Part shown: in pieces, positions 18,247 through 27,684 of the stretch
Position numbering within the stretch: the stretch's first letter is position 1
How the letters are laid out: every line of letters starts with the position of its first letter
NCBI RefSeq assembly: GCF_017874375.1
Contig: NZ_JAGGLK010000003.1
Location: forward strand, 372,001-436,000
DNA: 64,000 nucleotides
Source of the DNA: Methanohalophilus levihalophilus
Lineage (GTDB): Archaea; Halobacteriota; Methanosarcinia; Methanosarcinales; Methanosarcinaceae
Reading direction: 5' to 3'
Made by a program: the position numbers and the translations under genes
The notes under the pieces: model-generated
Told to the model about the DNA's origin: nothing
What the model saw: the letters and a program-made list of their open reading frames with translations, nothing else
Databases searched by the model: none

Positions 18247-19581
18247 ATGAAAATCATTATCATTGGTGCCGGTGAAGTTGGCTATCATATTGCCAAGTCG
18301 CTGTACCAGAATAACGATATTATTGTCATTGATGAAGATGAAGATGCCTGCCTGAGAATAGATGAACTGGATGTGCAGGTGATACGCGGAAATGGTGCAA
18401 ACGCCGCAATTCTCGGAAAAATTCTTCCGAACACTGATCTCCTTGTAGCAGTTACAGGGTTAGATGAGGTCAACATCGTATCATGCATGGCTTCCAAGTT
18501 GATAATGCAGTCTGCTTCAAATTTCAAGACAATGGCAAGGGTAAGTAATCCTGATTATATCGACAGCCCTGTAGCAAAAAGAACCCAACTGGGTATTGAT
18601 GTGATGGTTTGTCCGGAGTTATCTCTCGCATCAGAAGTTGCTGATATTCTTTCTATTCCGGAGGCAATTGATACGGAATTGTTTGCTGACGGCAAAGTTA
18701 TGATGATGGAATTTGTTGTTAAAAAAGACAACGAAATTGTCGGCAAAAAGGTCCATCAACTCGATTTACCGGGTGGTTGTATTGTAAGTGCCCTGTTTCG
18801 TGAATCAGATTTAATAATTCCCCGTGGCGATGATGTGGTCCGGGCAGGAGATCACATGGTCATCATGGGCAGATCTAAATCCATGGTGGAAATTCCAGCA
18901 CTCTTTGGTGAAATTGGAAGAAAACAAAGCCGTATTATGATTATTGGCGGTGGTGTGGTTGGCTTCTATCTGGCCAAGCTTCTCGAGCATACACGTCTGA
19001 AAATTAAACTCATAGAAAGGGAAAAAGAACGCTCTGAATTCATTGCAGAAGAACTTCCGTCCATTCTTGTATTGAGGGGGGATGGAACCGACCTCAACCT
19101 TCTCAGGGAAGAAGGTATTGGGGATATGGATGTTGTAATTTCCGTTACCGACAGTGATGAGAAAAACCTGCTTTGCGCTCTCCTTGCAAAACAACTGGGT
19201 GCAAAGAAAGTAATTGTACGGGCTGATCATTACGATTATGTGCCCCTTTTTGAAATGGTAGGTGTTGACAGGGCTGCGAGTCCAAGGGAAGCTACTGTGA
19301 ACGAAGTTCTTAAGCTCACTATGGGTACAGGTATCGAAGCACTCACTACACTTGAAGGTGAAAAGGTTGAAATCATAGAGTACACAGCCTCTTCAAATTC
19401 AAAGATTGTGGGAGAACCTCTAAAAAATGTCCAATTCCCGCGTGGAGCTATTGTAAGCATGGTTGTGAAAGGGGATGAAACACACGTTCCCAGGGGTGAC
19501 TATGTTATACATGCCGGTGATCATGTACTGATTTTCTCTCTTCCATCTGCTTTGCATGATGTCGAAAAACTCTTCAAATGA
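18247..19581 (+). CDS. trkA: TrkA, K+ uptake regulatory NAD-binding protein
   Basis: Peripheral cytoplasmic subunit that gates TrkH. The 444-residue protein is a tandem duplication of the RCK module. The first Rossmann motif IIGAGEVGYHIAKSL is at residues 4-18 and the second IIGGGVVGFYLAKLL near 230-244. Each is followed by a TrkA-C ligand domain (HVPRGDYVIHAGDHV in the second). GAGGAA precedes the ATG. The last 26 bases overlap trkH, so the two are translationally coupled. Confidence 0.96.
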   Translation: MKIIIIGAGEVGYHIAKSLYQNNDIIVIDEDEDACLRIDELDVQVIRGNGANAAILGKILPNTDLLVAVTGLDEVNIVSCMASKLIMQSASNFKTMARVSNPDYIDSPVAKRTQLGIDVMVCPELSLASEVADILSIPEAIDTELFADGKVMMMEFVVKKDNEIVGKKVHQLDLPGGCIVSALFRESDLIIPRGDDVVRAGDHMVIMGRSKSMVEIPALFGEIGRKQSRIMIIGGGVVGFYLAKLLEHTRLKIKLIEREKERSEFIAEELPSILVLRGDGTDLNLLREEGIGDMDVVISVTDSDEKNLLCALLAKQLGAKKVIVRADHYDYVPLFEMVGVDRAASPREATVNEVLKLTMGTGIEALTTLEGEKVEIIEYTASSNSKIVGEPLKNVQFPRGAIVSMVVKGDETHVPRGDYVIHAGDHVLIFSLPSALHDVEKLFK

Positions 19582-21028
19582 AGTGATTGATTTGAGGTTT
19601 AAGGTAGTTCTTGGTGTATTGGGTTCTATCCTGTGGATTCTGGGAGCATTTATGTCGCTCCCGCTGATTGTATCATTTTACTATCATGAGTCACTGAGTA
19701 CTTTTGCAATTCCTCTTACCATAACAATATTAACCGCATCGGGTTTAACTCTCTTTCTGGAGCGGGAAGATGATGAATGGGATTTACGTGAAGGTTTCCT
19801 GATTGTTGCTTTAGGCTGGCTCTTTGCAGCAGTGTTTGGCGCTCTTCCTTATGTGTTTGAAGGTCTTTCGCCATTAAATGCTCTGTTTGAATCCATGTCC
19901 GGATTCACAACAACCGGAGCTACGGTTTTTACTGATATTGAAAGCCACAGCCGGGGTCTGTTATTCTGGAGAAGTATGACCCAATGGCTGGGTGGAATGG
20001 GAATTATTATGCTTTTCATTGCTATTCTTCCCAAACTTGGAATAGCGGGAAGACAACTTTTCCGCGCTGAGGCCCCTGGTCCTAAAGAAGACCAGTTAAA
20101 ACCAAGAATCAGGGAAACGGCAAAAATCCTGTGGATGGTTTATGTTGTAATGTCTCTTCTGGAAATTGCTTTTTTAGCAATTGCAGGACTGGAACCATAC
20201 GATGCTATTACTCATACTTTTACCACTATGGCATGCGGTGGTTTCTCTCCTTACGGGGGAAGTGTGGGTGCATTCGGGAGTCCTGTTGTTGAAGGTATCA
20301 TTGTACTTTTCATGTTCTTTGCAGGTGCGAATTTTGCCCTTCATTATAAATCCCTCTACAATGATCGAAAGAGTCTCCTGAAAGATCAGGAATTCAAATT
20401 TTATTTCTTCTTAATTGTATCAGCATCACTAATTCTGGCATACATGTTGTTTTCAAATGGAGTATATTCAATATCTGATTCCCTAAGGTATGGTATATTC
20501 CATGTAGTTTCAATAATGACAACTACCGGCTATGCGACTGTTGATTTTAATCAGTGGTCAGACTCGGCAAAAATTGTGCTTTTTTCCCTGATGTTTATTG
20601 GGGGATGCGCGGGTTCAACAGCAGGTGGTGTGAAAGCTGTCAGATTCCTTCTTTTGTTCAAATACGCACAAAAAGAGCTTTTCAGGGTAATTCACCCCAA
20701 GGCCGTAAAACCAGTTCGATTTAATAATAAAGTAGTGCCAGATGATGTAATGCAGGCAACGATATCTTTCATGGTATTCTTTTTCTTCATATTCTTCATA
20801 AGCTCAATTCTCCTATCCCTCATGGGACTGGATTTTGTAACTTCAATGAGTGCTTCCATCGCAACATTGGGGAATATTGGGCCGGGGTTTGCCCTCATTG
20901 GTCCTATGCAAAATTTTGACATTATCCCGGCGTTTGGAAAACTAATCCTGATTGCCGATATGTGGATAGGAAGACTCGAGGTTTTCACAGTGCTTGTGCT
21001 CTTCACACCGGCTTTCTGGAGTAAATAA
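19556..21028 (+). CDS. trkH: TrkH, K+ transporter membrane subunit
   Basis: Potassium-translocating subunit with 490 residues and about ten hydrophobic helices. The four pore-loop repeats are visible: SGFTTTGATV near 115, TMACGGFSP near 222, MTTTGYATV near 321 and LGNIGPGFAL near 436. These carry the selectivity-filter glycines. Two adjacent ATGs (19556 and 19559) can start it; both lie within the end of trkA. The 3' end shares a terminator with the convergent geranylgeranyl reductase gene. Confidence 0.95.
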   Translation: MMSKNSSNEVIDLRFKVVLGVLGSILWILGAFMSLPLIVSFYYHESLSTFAIPLTITILTASGLTLFLEREDDEWDLREGFLIVALGWLFAAVFGALPYVFEGLSPLNALFESMSGFTTTGATVFTDIESHSRGLLFWRSMTQWLGGMGIIMLFIAILPKLGIAGRQLFRAEAPGPKEDQLKPRIRETAKILWMVYVVMSLLEIAFLAIAGLEPYDAITHTFTTMACGGFSPYGGSVGAFGSPVVEGIIVLFMFFAGANFALHYKSLYNDRKSLLKDQEFKFYFFLIVSASLILAYMLFSNGVYSISDSLRYGIFHVVSIMTTTGYATVDFNQWSDSAKIVLFSLMFIGGCAGSTAGGVKAVRFLLLFKYAQKELFRVIHPKAVKPVRFNNKVVPDDVMQATISFMVFFFFIFFISSILLSLMGLDFVTSMSASIATLGNIGPGFALIGPMQNFDIIPAFGKLILIADMWIGRLEVFTVLVLFTPAFWSK

Positions 21029-21038
21029 AAAGAGAATT

Positions 21039-21065
21039 AGAAGAATAATTATTTACTATTCTTCT
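21039..21065. terminator. Bidirectional terminator trkH / ggr
   Basis: AGAAGAATA (21039-21047) and TATTCTTCT (21057-21065) form a nine-base stem between two convergent genes. The distal arm lies in the last codons of the minus-strand gene. Confidence 0.45.
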
Positions 21066-22254
21066 TCTTTGCTTCCTTGATAAGTCCGCGAAGATTCCAG
21101 AGTAATCTCTTGTTTGCTTTGAAAAGGGCATTAAGGAGATCCTTGACTGTCATCTTGTGGATTGCAATTCCTTCTACAGAATGAGCAAGGGAATTAAGAT
21201 CATCATCACTGAAGTTAACAAACGTGTCCTTCACTTTCAGGGTGTAGCTGATATCTTCCCCGATGGTTGCACGCCATCTGTTTTCATATTCCTGAAGGGT
21301 GGCCATGGAGCAATCGCCTTTATTAATTGCTTCAACTGCAACTTCCGCAGCAATCTTGCCCGCATCCATTGCATTAATGATCCCGCCTCCGGTTATCGGA
21401 TCGGACTGTCTTGCCGCATCACCCACAAGCATGAGACCGTTTGCAATTGTTCTTTCAATAGGTCCGCTGACAGGTACTCCGCCATAAACCATTTCAATTA
21501 TTCTGCTTTCGGGGAAATGCTTTTCCTTGAATTCATTAAGATAATCGATGGCTTTCTTCTTGCCGGAGCGGCTTCCAAGAATTCCTATTCCGAGGTTTGC
21601 AGTACCATTGCCTTTCGGGAATGCCCACACATATCCTCCGGGTGCAACTTCCTTGCCGAGGTAGAAATAGCAGAAATTCTGATCAATATCAGCATTTGTG
21701 ATAAGAAATTGTGCGCAGGTTTCGATGTCTGACGGTTTACATGCAGTGTTAATCCCGGCCCATCGACCAACTTTGGATTCCATTCCATCTGCACCAATAA
21801 CGATCTTGCATCTGATGTTTTTCTCTTCTCCAAGATGCATTACTTTTACGCCACAAACAGTATCGTTTTCGATAATTAAGCCGGTAGCCCTTGTCTTGAC
21901 CATGACATCCGCGCCAGCTATTGCGCTTGCATCTGCAAGTGCCCGATCAAAGACTTTTCTTTCAAGCACATATCCAACTTCCCCGCCGGACATCTCTTCA
22001 TTCATTTCCACCATTGTCATATCCGGTGAAAATATACGGGATCCGGTAACATCTGCACAGATCCATTTGGGATCAGGTTCGATATGCTTTTTCAGTGTAA
22101 CTTTTGCCACACCTTCAGCACAGCGAATCGGATCTCCGATTTCCTGTCTCTTTTCAATGAGGAGAACACCCAGCCCTTGTTCGGCTGCATATTTAGCGGT
22201 CATTGATCCGCCAGGGCCGGCGCCGACAACAACCATGTCATAATAATCTTTCAA
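21049..22254 (-). CDS. Geranylgeranyl reductase (digeranylgeranylglycerophospholipid reductase)
   Basis: Flavoprotein that saturates the geranylgeranyl chains of archaeal membrane lipids. The 401-residue protein begins with the FAD Rossmann motif [20 protein letters not shown] (residues 8-27). RCAEGVAK follows near 44-51, then [15 protein letters not shown] near 153, and the GD motif in [19 protein letters not shown] near 279-297. The start is TTG at 22254, overlapping the upstream ferredoxin stop as TTGA. The homologous Methanosarcina acetivorans reductase needs a ferredoxin partner encoded beside it, matching this arrangement. Confidence 0.93.
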   Translation of the reverse strand: MKDYYDMVVVGAGPGGSMTAKYAAEQGLGVLLIEKRQEIGDPIRCAEGVAKVTLKKHIEPDPKWICADVTGSRIFSPDMTMVEMNEEMSGGEVGYVLERKVFDRALADASAIAGADVMVKTRATGLIIENDTVCGVKVMHLGEEKNIRCKIVIGADGMESKVGRWAGINTACKPSDIETCAQFLITNADIDQNFCYFYLGKEVAPGGYVWAFPKGNGTANLGIGILGSRSGKKKAIDYLNEFKEKHFPESRIIEMVYGGVPVSGPIERTIANGLMLVGDAARQSDPITGGGIINAMDAGKIAAEVAVEAINKGDCSMATLQEYENRWRATIGEDISYTLKVKDTFVNFSDDDLNSLAHSVEGIAIHKMTVKDLLNALFKANKRLLWNLRGLIKEAKKKNSK

Positions 22255-22424
22255 CGTTTCACCTCAATAGCTCCAACCGGACAGATCTTTGCACAGATTC
22301 CACAACTGGTGCAACAATTATCAACTTCTATCCACGTCTCTACAAGTTCAAGTGATCCTGAAGGGCATACCCCAACACATGCACCACAATAGCCGCATTT
22401 ATACCTATTCACGCTAATGCTCAT
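22251..22424 (-). CDS. 2[4Fe-4S] ferredoxin, partner of geranylgeranyl reductase
   Basis: Read on the minus strand from the ATG at 22424. The 57-residue ferredoxin has two cluster motifs, [12 protein letters not shown] and [12 protein letters not shown], the classical C-x2-C-x2-C-x3-CP pattern. It overlaps the reductase start by three bases and likely donates electrons to it. Its length and motif order match other clostridial-type ferredoxins. Confidence 0.92.
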   Translation of the reverse strand: MSISVNRYKCGYCGACVGVCPSGSLELVETWIEVDNCCTSCGICAKICPVGAIEVKR

Positions 22425-22557
22425 CTAATCACCAGGTCCAATCTCCAAAAGTGAGGTGTAACTAAATCCTAATCTATTTCGGATTTATATATATTTTTTT
22501 GGCAATGCATCTGCATACACCAGAAGGTCAACTTCCTTGGCCCTCTTATGCATTAAG

Positions 22558-22571
22558 GATTTATAAAATAT
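22558..22571 (+). promoter_or_regulatory. TATA box of cutA
   Basis: GATTTATAAAATA lies about 28-30 bp before the cutA ATG. No ribosome binding site is seen, consistent with a near-leaderless mRNA. Confidence 0.55.
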
Positions 22572-22595
22572 TGCCCCAAATCTTTTCCGGATACT

Positions 22596-22868
22596 ATGAA
22601 ACCAATAATCGTTTATGTTACAGTTCCTGATTCTGCTGAAGGAGAGGCAATTGCAACGGCACTCGTGGATAGGAAATTAGCAGCATGTGTTAACATGTAT
22701 CCAATTCAATCTGTATTTGTCTGGGAGGGTGAAACTTCTCATGAGTCTGAAGTTGTGATGTTTATCAAGACAACCGAAGACAAGTTCGGAGAAATAAAGG
22801 ATACGGTAAAAAGCCTCCACAGCTATGACTTACCTGCAATTGTTTATTGGGAGATAAAAGGGGAATAG
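22596..22868 (+). CDS. cutA: CutA family protein with in-frame UAG; probable extension to 22922
   Basis: CutA1 is a small trimeric signalling-like protein linked to divalent metal tolerance. The 90 residues before TAG start MKPIIVYVTVPDSAEGEAI and contain RKLAACVNMYPIQSVFVWEG near 27-46. The HSYDLPAIVYWEIKGE end corresponds to HPYEVPEI... in relatives. Relatives continue about 15 residues further with a YLxWI-type helix. Immediately after the TAG the frame reads [17 protein letters not shown] before a TGA at 22920-22922, restoring that conserved end. The product with one residue at UAG would be 108 residues, the normal length. This is the only gene in the window I find ending in TAG. The extension overlaps the convergent cofC end by 47 bp. 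Confidence 0.85.
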   Translation: MKPIIVYVTVPDSAEGEAIATALVDRKLAACVNMYPIQSVFVWEGETSHESEVVMFIKTTEDKFGEIKDTVKSLHSYDLPAIVYWEIKGE

Positions 22869-22875
22869 AACTATA

Positions 22876-23532
22876 TCAATTGGATTGGAACTTCAGTGAA
22901 GGTTGCAGGGGATGAGCTTTGACCCGTCCTTTCCCACCTCTCTTTTTCCCAAAATTAGTCTCTGCGTATTCTTTTGCAAGCCCTTCCCCGTGTAATATCA
23001 GTTCCACGATATCATGAGGTTCGTCAATGTCGGTGCTTGCCATGAAGGAATCATATCTGGCAAGGGTAAGCTCATGCTGGCAGGCGATATCACAATGATT
23101 CTCGAAACTGGAATTATAATACTTGACCCTGAAAACATCGGGTCTCTGTATGTAAAGGATATTGGTACCCCCTCCCTTGCCGGGAACAATGACAATCTCC
23201 TCCTCACTTGAAATGATTTCACGGATGTGCTTAGGTTGTACAAGAGGAAGATCCGCCATTATGATTAAAACCGGTTCATCCTGGTTGTTAAGATACCGGT
23301 TGAGAGCTTCGTTAAGATCTGCTTCATCCTTTATTATGGATACTTCAAGTCCCTCATCAACATCTTCGGGGTGCGGAGTAAGGATATCAATTTTTGTTAT
23401 TCCTGCTTCACTCAGGCTTCCAATTACATCCTTTAGCATGAGCTCAACAAACGTTTCCCTCTGGGACTTTGTCATAACATTTGAAAGCCGGGATTTGGCG
23501 TTCTCCTTCTTGTAAGGAATAACCGCTCTCAT
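22876..23532 (-). CDS. cofC: CofC: 2-phospho-L-lactate guanylyltransferase
   Basis: F420 biosynthesis: activates 2-phospholactate with GTP to lactyl-2-diphosphoguanosine for transfer to FO. The 218-residue protein has a nucleotidyltransferase fold, with the N-terminal motif [16 protein letters not shown], the acidic metal motif [14 protein letters not shown] near 90-103 and [11 protein letters not shown] near 117-127. The start overlaps cofH by four bases (ATGA), completing the cofG-cofH-cofC operon. The C-terminal tail is basic and longer than I would expect. Confidence 0.92.
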   Translation of the reverse strand: MRAVIPYKKENAKSRLSNVMTKSQRETFVELMLKDVIGSLSEAGITKIDILTPHPEDVDEGLEVSIIKDEADLNEALNRYLNNQDEPVLIIMADLPLVQPKHIREIISSEEEIVIVPGKGGGTNILYIQRPDVFRVKYYNSSFENHCDIACQHELTLARYDSFMASTDIDEPHDIVELILHGEGLAKEYAETNFGKKRGGKGRVKAHPLQPSLKFQSN

Positions 23533-24617
23533 TTGTCTTCACTCAGGATTTCATAGAATGTGTTTCTCTGGACTGCCTTTCTGCCGGCAGTGGTGATAAT
23601 CCATTCAAGCTCCTCGACAGGCATACTTTCCCCGTTAGTGGCTCCTGCGGATTTGGATATTTTTTCCTCCATCAATGTTCCGCCAAGATCGTTGGCTCCA
23701 CAGTTAAGGGCAACCTGTGCCAGCTTCTTGCCGAGCTTTACCCAGCTTGCCTGTATGTTAGGAATTTGTGTATTCAGGAGAATTCTTGAAAGCGCATAGA
23801 TCTGAAGATCCGCAATACCGCCGGTTGCATATTGCCCCTTTGCTATCATTTTCTCCCCGATGGGGTTATTATAGGGCATAAAAGGCAGGGGCACAAACTC
23901 GGTAAATCCACCTGTTGTTTGCTGAATATCCCTGATTGTAAGAATATGTTCAATACGCTCTTCCCATGTTTCCACGTGTCCGTACATCATTGTCGCAGTA
24001 GTGGGAATCCCAATATTGTGGGCAGTGGTAACAACTTCAACCCATTTCTGGGTTGGTAGTTTGGAAGGGCAGATAATTCCCCGTACCCTGTCCGAAAGGA
24101 TTTCCGCAGCTGTTCCCGGCATTGTGTCAAGCCCGCTGTTTTTGAGACGCTTCAATGTGTTCTCAACGGAAAGCCCGCTTGCCCTTGAAAGATGGTATAC
24201 TTCCATGGGGGAGTATGCGTGGATATGCATTTCCGGGTAATTCGCCTTGATTGAACTGAGAATTTTCTGGTAAAAACTAATGTTCGGATTCTCGAGTAAG
24301 CCTCCCTGGATACAAACTTCCGTTGCACCGGTTTCTTTTGCTTCCCTTGTTTTGTTCAGGATATCCTCAACTTCAAGGAAGTAATTTTCCTGATGCTTGA
24401 AAGCGCAGAAGCCGCAGTCTCCCACGCATTTATCTGTAAAATTGATATTGCGGTTTACAACGTAAGTAACATTATCACCGACAGCATTTTTTCTTAGTTC
24501 GTCGGCAAAAATGAACAACTCAAAGGGGGGTACTTCGAGCAGTTTCAGGGCATCTTCTTTGGTTGCAGTGCCGAATTTTGCCCTCTCAATTATATCCTGG
24601 GGGATAGTTTTTTCCAT
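23529..24617 (-). CDS. cofH: CofH: FO synthase subunit 2 (radical SAM)
   Basis: With CofG it joins tyrosine and 5-amino-6-ribitylaminouracil to form the deazaflavin FO of F420. The 362-residue protein has the radical SAM motif [13 protein letters not shown] near residues 63-75, with C-x3-C-x2-C spacing. The SAM-binding and CofH-specific region [16 protein letters not shown] follows near 100-115, then [19 protein letters not shown]. It lies between cofG (14 bp upstream) and cofC. Confidence 0.95.
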   Translation of the reverse strand: MEKTIPQDIIERAKFGTATKEDALKLLEVPPFELFIFADELRKNAVGDNVTYVVNRNINFTDKCVGDCGFCAFKHQENYFLEVEDILNKTREAKETGATEVCIQGGLLENPNISFYQKILSSIKANYPEMHIHAYSPMEVYHLSRASGLSVENTLKRLKNSGLDTMPGTAAEILSDRVRGIICPSKLPTQKWVEVVTTAHNIGIPTTATMMYGHVETWEERIEHILTIRDIQQTTGGFTEFVPLPFMPYNNPIGEKMIAKGQYATGGIADLQIYALSRILLNTQIPNIQASWVKLGKKLAQVALNCGANDLGGTLMEEKISKSAGATNGESMPVEELEWIITTAGRKAVQRNTFYEILSEDK

Positions 24618-24631
24618 TACTTTCCTTCCTT

Positions 24632-25615
24632 TTAAGCTCTGTAGCCCTCATCATCTGCAAGAGAACTTATGAGTTTATCCAGTGTTTTTCCATGCCATTC
24701 TTTCTTTATGAATTTTGGGTATATCGGCAATCTTTCCCTTAATGGTATGTTTTTTAGCATTTTCCGCAGTTTTTCCACGTCCGGCCACTCAGCTTCCGGA
24801 TTAATCCAGTCTATGGTCGTGGGGGATATTCCTCCCAGGTCGCCTGCTCCGCATTTGACAAGACTGTAAGGATCAATGAGGTTAGGAGCAACCTGAACCT
24901 CCACATCTTCAGGAAGGATTTCCCTTGCAAGACGGACTGTTTCCATCATTTCTTCCTTTGTGGGAGGCTGATTGCCTTCCATTTCAGTACCGGGTTTTGG
25001 CATGAAATTCTGGATAATAACTTCCTGTATGTGGCTGTATTTCTCATGAATTTCTGCAATCTTTTGCAGGGATTCGATCCTGTCTTCCTTTGTTTCACCA
25101 ATTCCCACAAGAATTCCTGTAGTAAATGGGATTTGCAATTTTCCCGCATCTTCAATCATGCGTATTCGGATGTCAGGTTTTTTTCCTGGCGAATTTTCAT
25201 GAGCCTTCAGGCTTGCCAGCGTTTCAAGCATAAGTCCCATGCTGGCGTTTACAGGCTTTAGTTTTTCAAGTTCCTGATAGGAGAGAATGCCTGCATTTGT
25301 ATGTGGCATGATGCCGATTTCAATTGCCATTTCACACAGGCGGTAAACATAATCCAACGTGGAATCATAGCCAAGTTCCGCAAGCATCTTCCGATACTCG
25401 GGAACCTCTTCAGCATATTCTCCAAAAACAAAAAGTGCTTCGGTACATCCGGCATCTACGCCGCTTTGGAGTATTGGCCTTACTTCTTCCTCAGTCATAA
25501 GACGTGCTTCCGGACTATCCGGCTCCCTGCGGAATGTGCAATAGCCACATTTGTTCCTGCAAACATTTGTCACAGGGATGAAAACGTTTCGTGCGAATGT
25601 GACATACTCTGGCAT
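24632..25615 (-). CDS. cofG: CofG: FO synthase subunit 1 (radical SAM)
   Basis: Radical SAM partner of CofH in FO formation. The 327-residue protein opens VTFARNVFIPVTNVCRNKCGYC, with the cluster motif CRNKCGYC at about residues 18-25. LFVFGEYAEEVPEY near 61-74 and GILVGIGETKEDRIESL near 166-182 are typical. The last motif GAGDLGGISPTTIDWINPE is conserved among CofG proteins. It is the first gene of the cofG-cofH-cofC unit. Confidence 0.95.
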   Translation of the reverse strand: MPEYVTFARNVFIPVTNVCRNKCGYCTFRREPDSPEARLMTEEEVRPILQSGVDAGCTEALFVFGEYAEEVPEYRKMLAELGYDSTLDYVYRLCEMAIEIGIMPHTNAGILSYQELEKLKPVNASMGLMLETLASLKAHENSPGKKPDIRIRMIEDAGKLQIPFTTGILVGIGETKEDRIESLQKIAEIHEKYSHIQEVIIQNFMPKPGTEMEGNQPPTKEEMMETVRLAREILPEDVEVQVAPNLIDPYSLVKCGAGDLGGISPTTIDWINPEAEWPDVEKLRKMLKNIPLRERLPIYPKFIKKEWHGKTLDKLISSLADDEGYRA

Positions 25616-25720
25616 GGATTAAATGTGAATTAACAGCTTTTGTACATAAGCTTAATGCAAATTCCCCGGGAGAAATTTTATCATTCCAGATATACACATT
25701 ATAATAGGTGAGGTTTTCAT

Positions 25721-25888
25721 ATGGTGCTTGAGGCGTGGATAGAAAAATGTCCTAAAAAAGGAGCTGATATCTTGTATTCCGAATGTAAGGAATGCGATGA
25801 TTACGTAAAAGTTGATTGCATAGACATTGTTTGTGGACACAAGGGTTACGCAAAACGTCGGTTCAAGTATCGGGAAATGGAATCCTAA
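25721..25888 (+). CDS. 55-residue cysteine-rich protein
   Basis: Read from the ATG at 25721 to the TAA at 25886-25888, divergent from cofG. It starts MVLEAWIEKCPKKG and contains CKECDDYVKVDC and IVCGHKGYAKRRF, five or six cysteines with a likely metal-binding knuckle and a basic end. GAGGT lies nine bases before the ATG and AT-rich TATA-like sequence further upstream. The family is not recognised. The pattern of small metal-binding proteins is common in methanogens. Confidence 0.7.
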   Translation: MVLEAWIEKCPKKGADILYSECKECDDYVKVDCIDIVCGHKGYAKRRFKYREMES

Positions 25889-25963
25889 GTTAGCTTCAAT
25901 TTAGTACCTAACAATCATACGACATCCATTATTCCTATATTCCTACCGCACTATCGTATTCAC

Positions 25964-26560
25964 ATGAAACATATAATTCTCGCTTCAGGTTCCCCTCGTC
26001 GGAAGGAATTACTTTCCCAGCTAATCGGTGATTCCTTTGAGGTAATTGTGTCTTCATACGAGGAGCCTGAAATTGAGGATACGGATCATGAATCCGTTGT
26101 ATTGCATCATGCTGTCCGGAAAGGGTACGATGTTGCAGGGAAATTGGACGATGGTGTTGTAATTTCCGCAGATACTATGGTTTTGTGTAAGGGTAAACTT
26201 ATCGGAAAACCGTATTCAGATTTGCAGGCATATCAAATTCTGGAATCAATTAGTGGACAGGAAGTGCACGTTATTACAGGTCTTTTTTTGATTGATGTAA
26301 CTGCTGGAAAAGAATTCCGGGATACGGTTTCAACTGTCGTTTCCATTAGGAAATTGTCTAACGACGAGATTGCCAGCTATGTAGCATCGGGAGAACCTCT
26401 TGGAAAAGCCGGTGCATTTGCCATACAGGGTAAAGGAGCCGCTATCGTAGAACGCATTGAAGGCGACTATTTCAATGTGGTCGGGTTGCCTTTATTCAGC
26501 CTTTCAAGAATGCTGAAACAAATCGGAATTACTGTTCTTGCTCCGCATCCTCTGGACTAA
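25964..26560 (+). CDS. maf: Maf-like nucleoside triphosphate pyrophosphatase
   Basis: Hydrolyses non-canonical or modified nucleotides (dTTP/UTP-type in relatives). The 198-residue protein starts with the signature IILASGSPRRKELLSQL. The acidic motif VVISADTMVLCKGKLIGKP is near 65-83, and the region QVHVITGLFLIDV plus EPLGKAGAFAIQGKGAA complete the family pattern. There is no ribosome binding site, so the mRNA is probably leaderless. The last 32 bases overlap the convergent gene at 26529. Confidence 0.94.
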   Translation: MKHIILASGSPRRKELLSQLIGDSFEVIVSSYEEPEIEDTDHESVVLHHAVRKGYDVAGKLDDGVVISADTMVLCKGKLIGKPYSDLQAYQILESISGQEVHVITGLFLIDVTAGKEFRDTVSTVVSIRKLSNDEIASYVASGEPLGKAGAFAIQGKGAAIVERIEGDYFNVVGLPLFSLSRMLKQIGITVLAPHPLD

Positions 26561-27632
26561 CATCCTGTTTTCGCTTAATCCACTTGTCCCGTGTTAGGTA
26601 GTAAATCGCTCCCATGGATATGAATGTGGCAATCCAGAAAACCCACCATCCGATGAACGGAAGGCTGCTGAGTACAAACAGGACAATTATTCCCACAGTC
26701 ATTGAAGCGTATGCCCCGCTTTCCGGGCGAACTTTTGCAAGAATGAATTCTCCTAGCCATAGAGCAACTATTGTGCGGGCTGAATAGAGTACAAAAGCAA
26801 GCAATAGCAGGACTACTGATGCGAGTGGAATTCCAATAACTGTAATTAGCAGGAAAACAGTTCCGAAAATTGTGGCAATCAAAACAAGAAGGCCGATTCC
26901 TGCTTTCTGAAGTGTTCTTTCAGGAAGTTCGTCTGCCATTCTATGCATTCTTTCGGGAAGCACTCCCACGAGGAATAGTCCTGTTAACAGAAGCATTACA
27001 AGACGGAATATCCAGAGTCCTGCGTTCAGGGTGCCGAATCCTCTTTCATCACTGTCTTGTGACGTGATCTCCTCGACCTCTGCATCGGTCTCGCCTGCAA
27101 TTGTCGCCTCTGGCAACATCTCGTAAGATCTGACGTCCAGATCAAGTGTGCCGTTTATTGTTCCGCCGAGAAGTAATTCTTCCACACCTCCGGAAACATC
27201 TCCCTCAATGTCTCCGTAAAAGAATGCCTTTCCGCTGGTAAGGTGTAGATCCCCTCCAATTGTTGCAGGGGTTGCAAGGAAAAAGTTTCCTGTAGCTGCA
27301 ACGACATCATCGCCGATATTCCCGGCGATCAAAACATTTCCCGCAGCGACTCTGACATCATCTTCGACATCACCGTTAATAATAACGTTTCCTCCGGCAA
27401 GGATAACGTCTCCGTAAACATCGCCATCAATAGTTACTTCCCCACCGGCAGCTACGACATCTCCGTAGACATCGCCTATGACATTGACTTCTCCGCCTGC
27501 AAGATACAGGTCATCAGTCGTGTTGTCAATTATGTCTACATTGCCGTCGGCTGAAAAGGTGGTAACTGCCCCTGCGGTTCCGATTAGAAGGAAGAATGCA
27601 GCAATAAGTATGGCGAATTTTAAGGATTTCAT
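26529..27632 (-). CDS. Exported beta-helical (bactofilin-like) membrane protein
   Basis: A 367-residue protein with a signal peptide (residues 1-22, ending GTAGA). Then comes about 150 residues of a right-handed beta-helix made of short valine/glycine/aspartate repeats (GDVYGDVVAAGGEVTIDGD and variants). This is followed by four or five C-terminal transmembrane helices (about 205-345) and a charged tail (KRKQDVSPEDAEQEQ). The repeat resembles the polymer-forming (bactofilin) domain. A role in envelope or membrane organisation is possible but unproven. GGGGAGAT precedes the start. Confidence 0.8.
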   Translation of the reverse strand: MKSLKFAILIAAFFLLIGTAGAVTTFSADGNVDIIDNTTDDLYLAGGEVNVIGDVYGDVVAAGGEVTIDGDVYGDVILAGGNVIINGDVEDDVRVAAGNVLIAGNIGDDVVAATGNFFLATPATIGGDLHLTSGKAFFYGDIEGDVSGGVEELLLGGTINGTLDLDVRSYEMLPEATIAGETDAEVEEITSQDSDERGFGTLNAGLWIFRLVMLLLTGLFLVGVLPERMHRMADELPERTLQKAGIGLLVLIATIFGTVFLLITVIGIPLASVVLLLLAFVLYSARTIVALWLGEFILAKVRPESGAYASMTVGIIVLFVLSSLPFIGWWVFWIATFISMGAIYYLTRDKWIKRKQDVSPEDAEQEQ

Positions 27633-27684
27633 TATATCTCCCCATAAAGAGAGGTTATTATTGATATTTAAAAACGATGAGACA

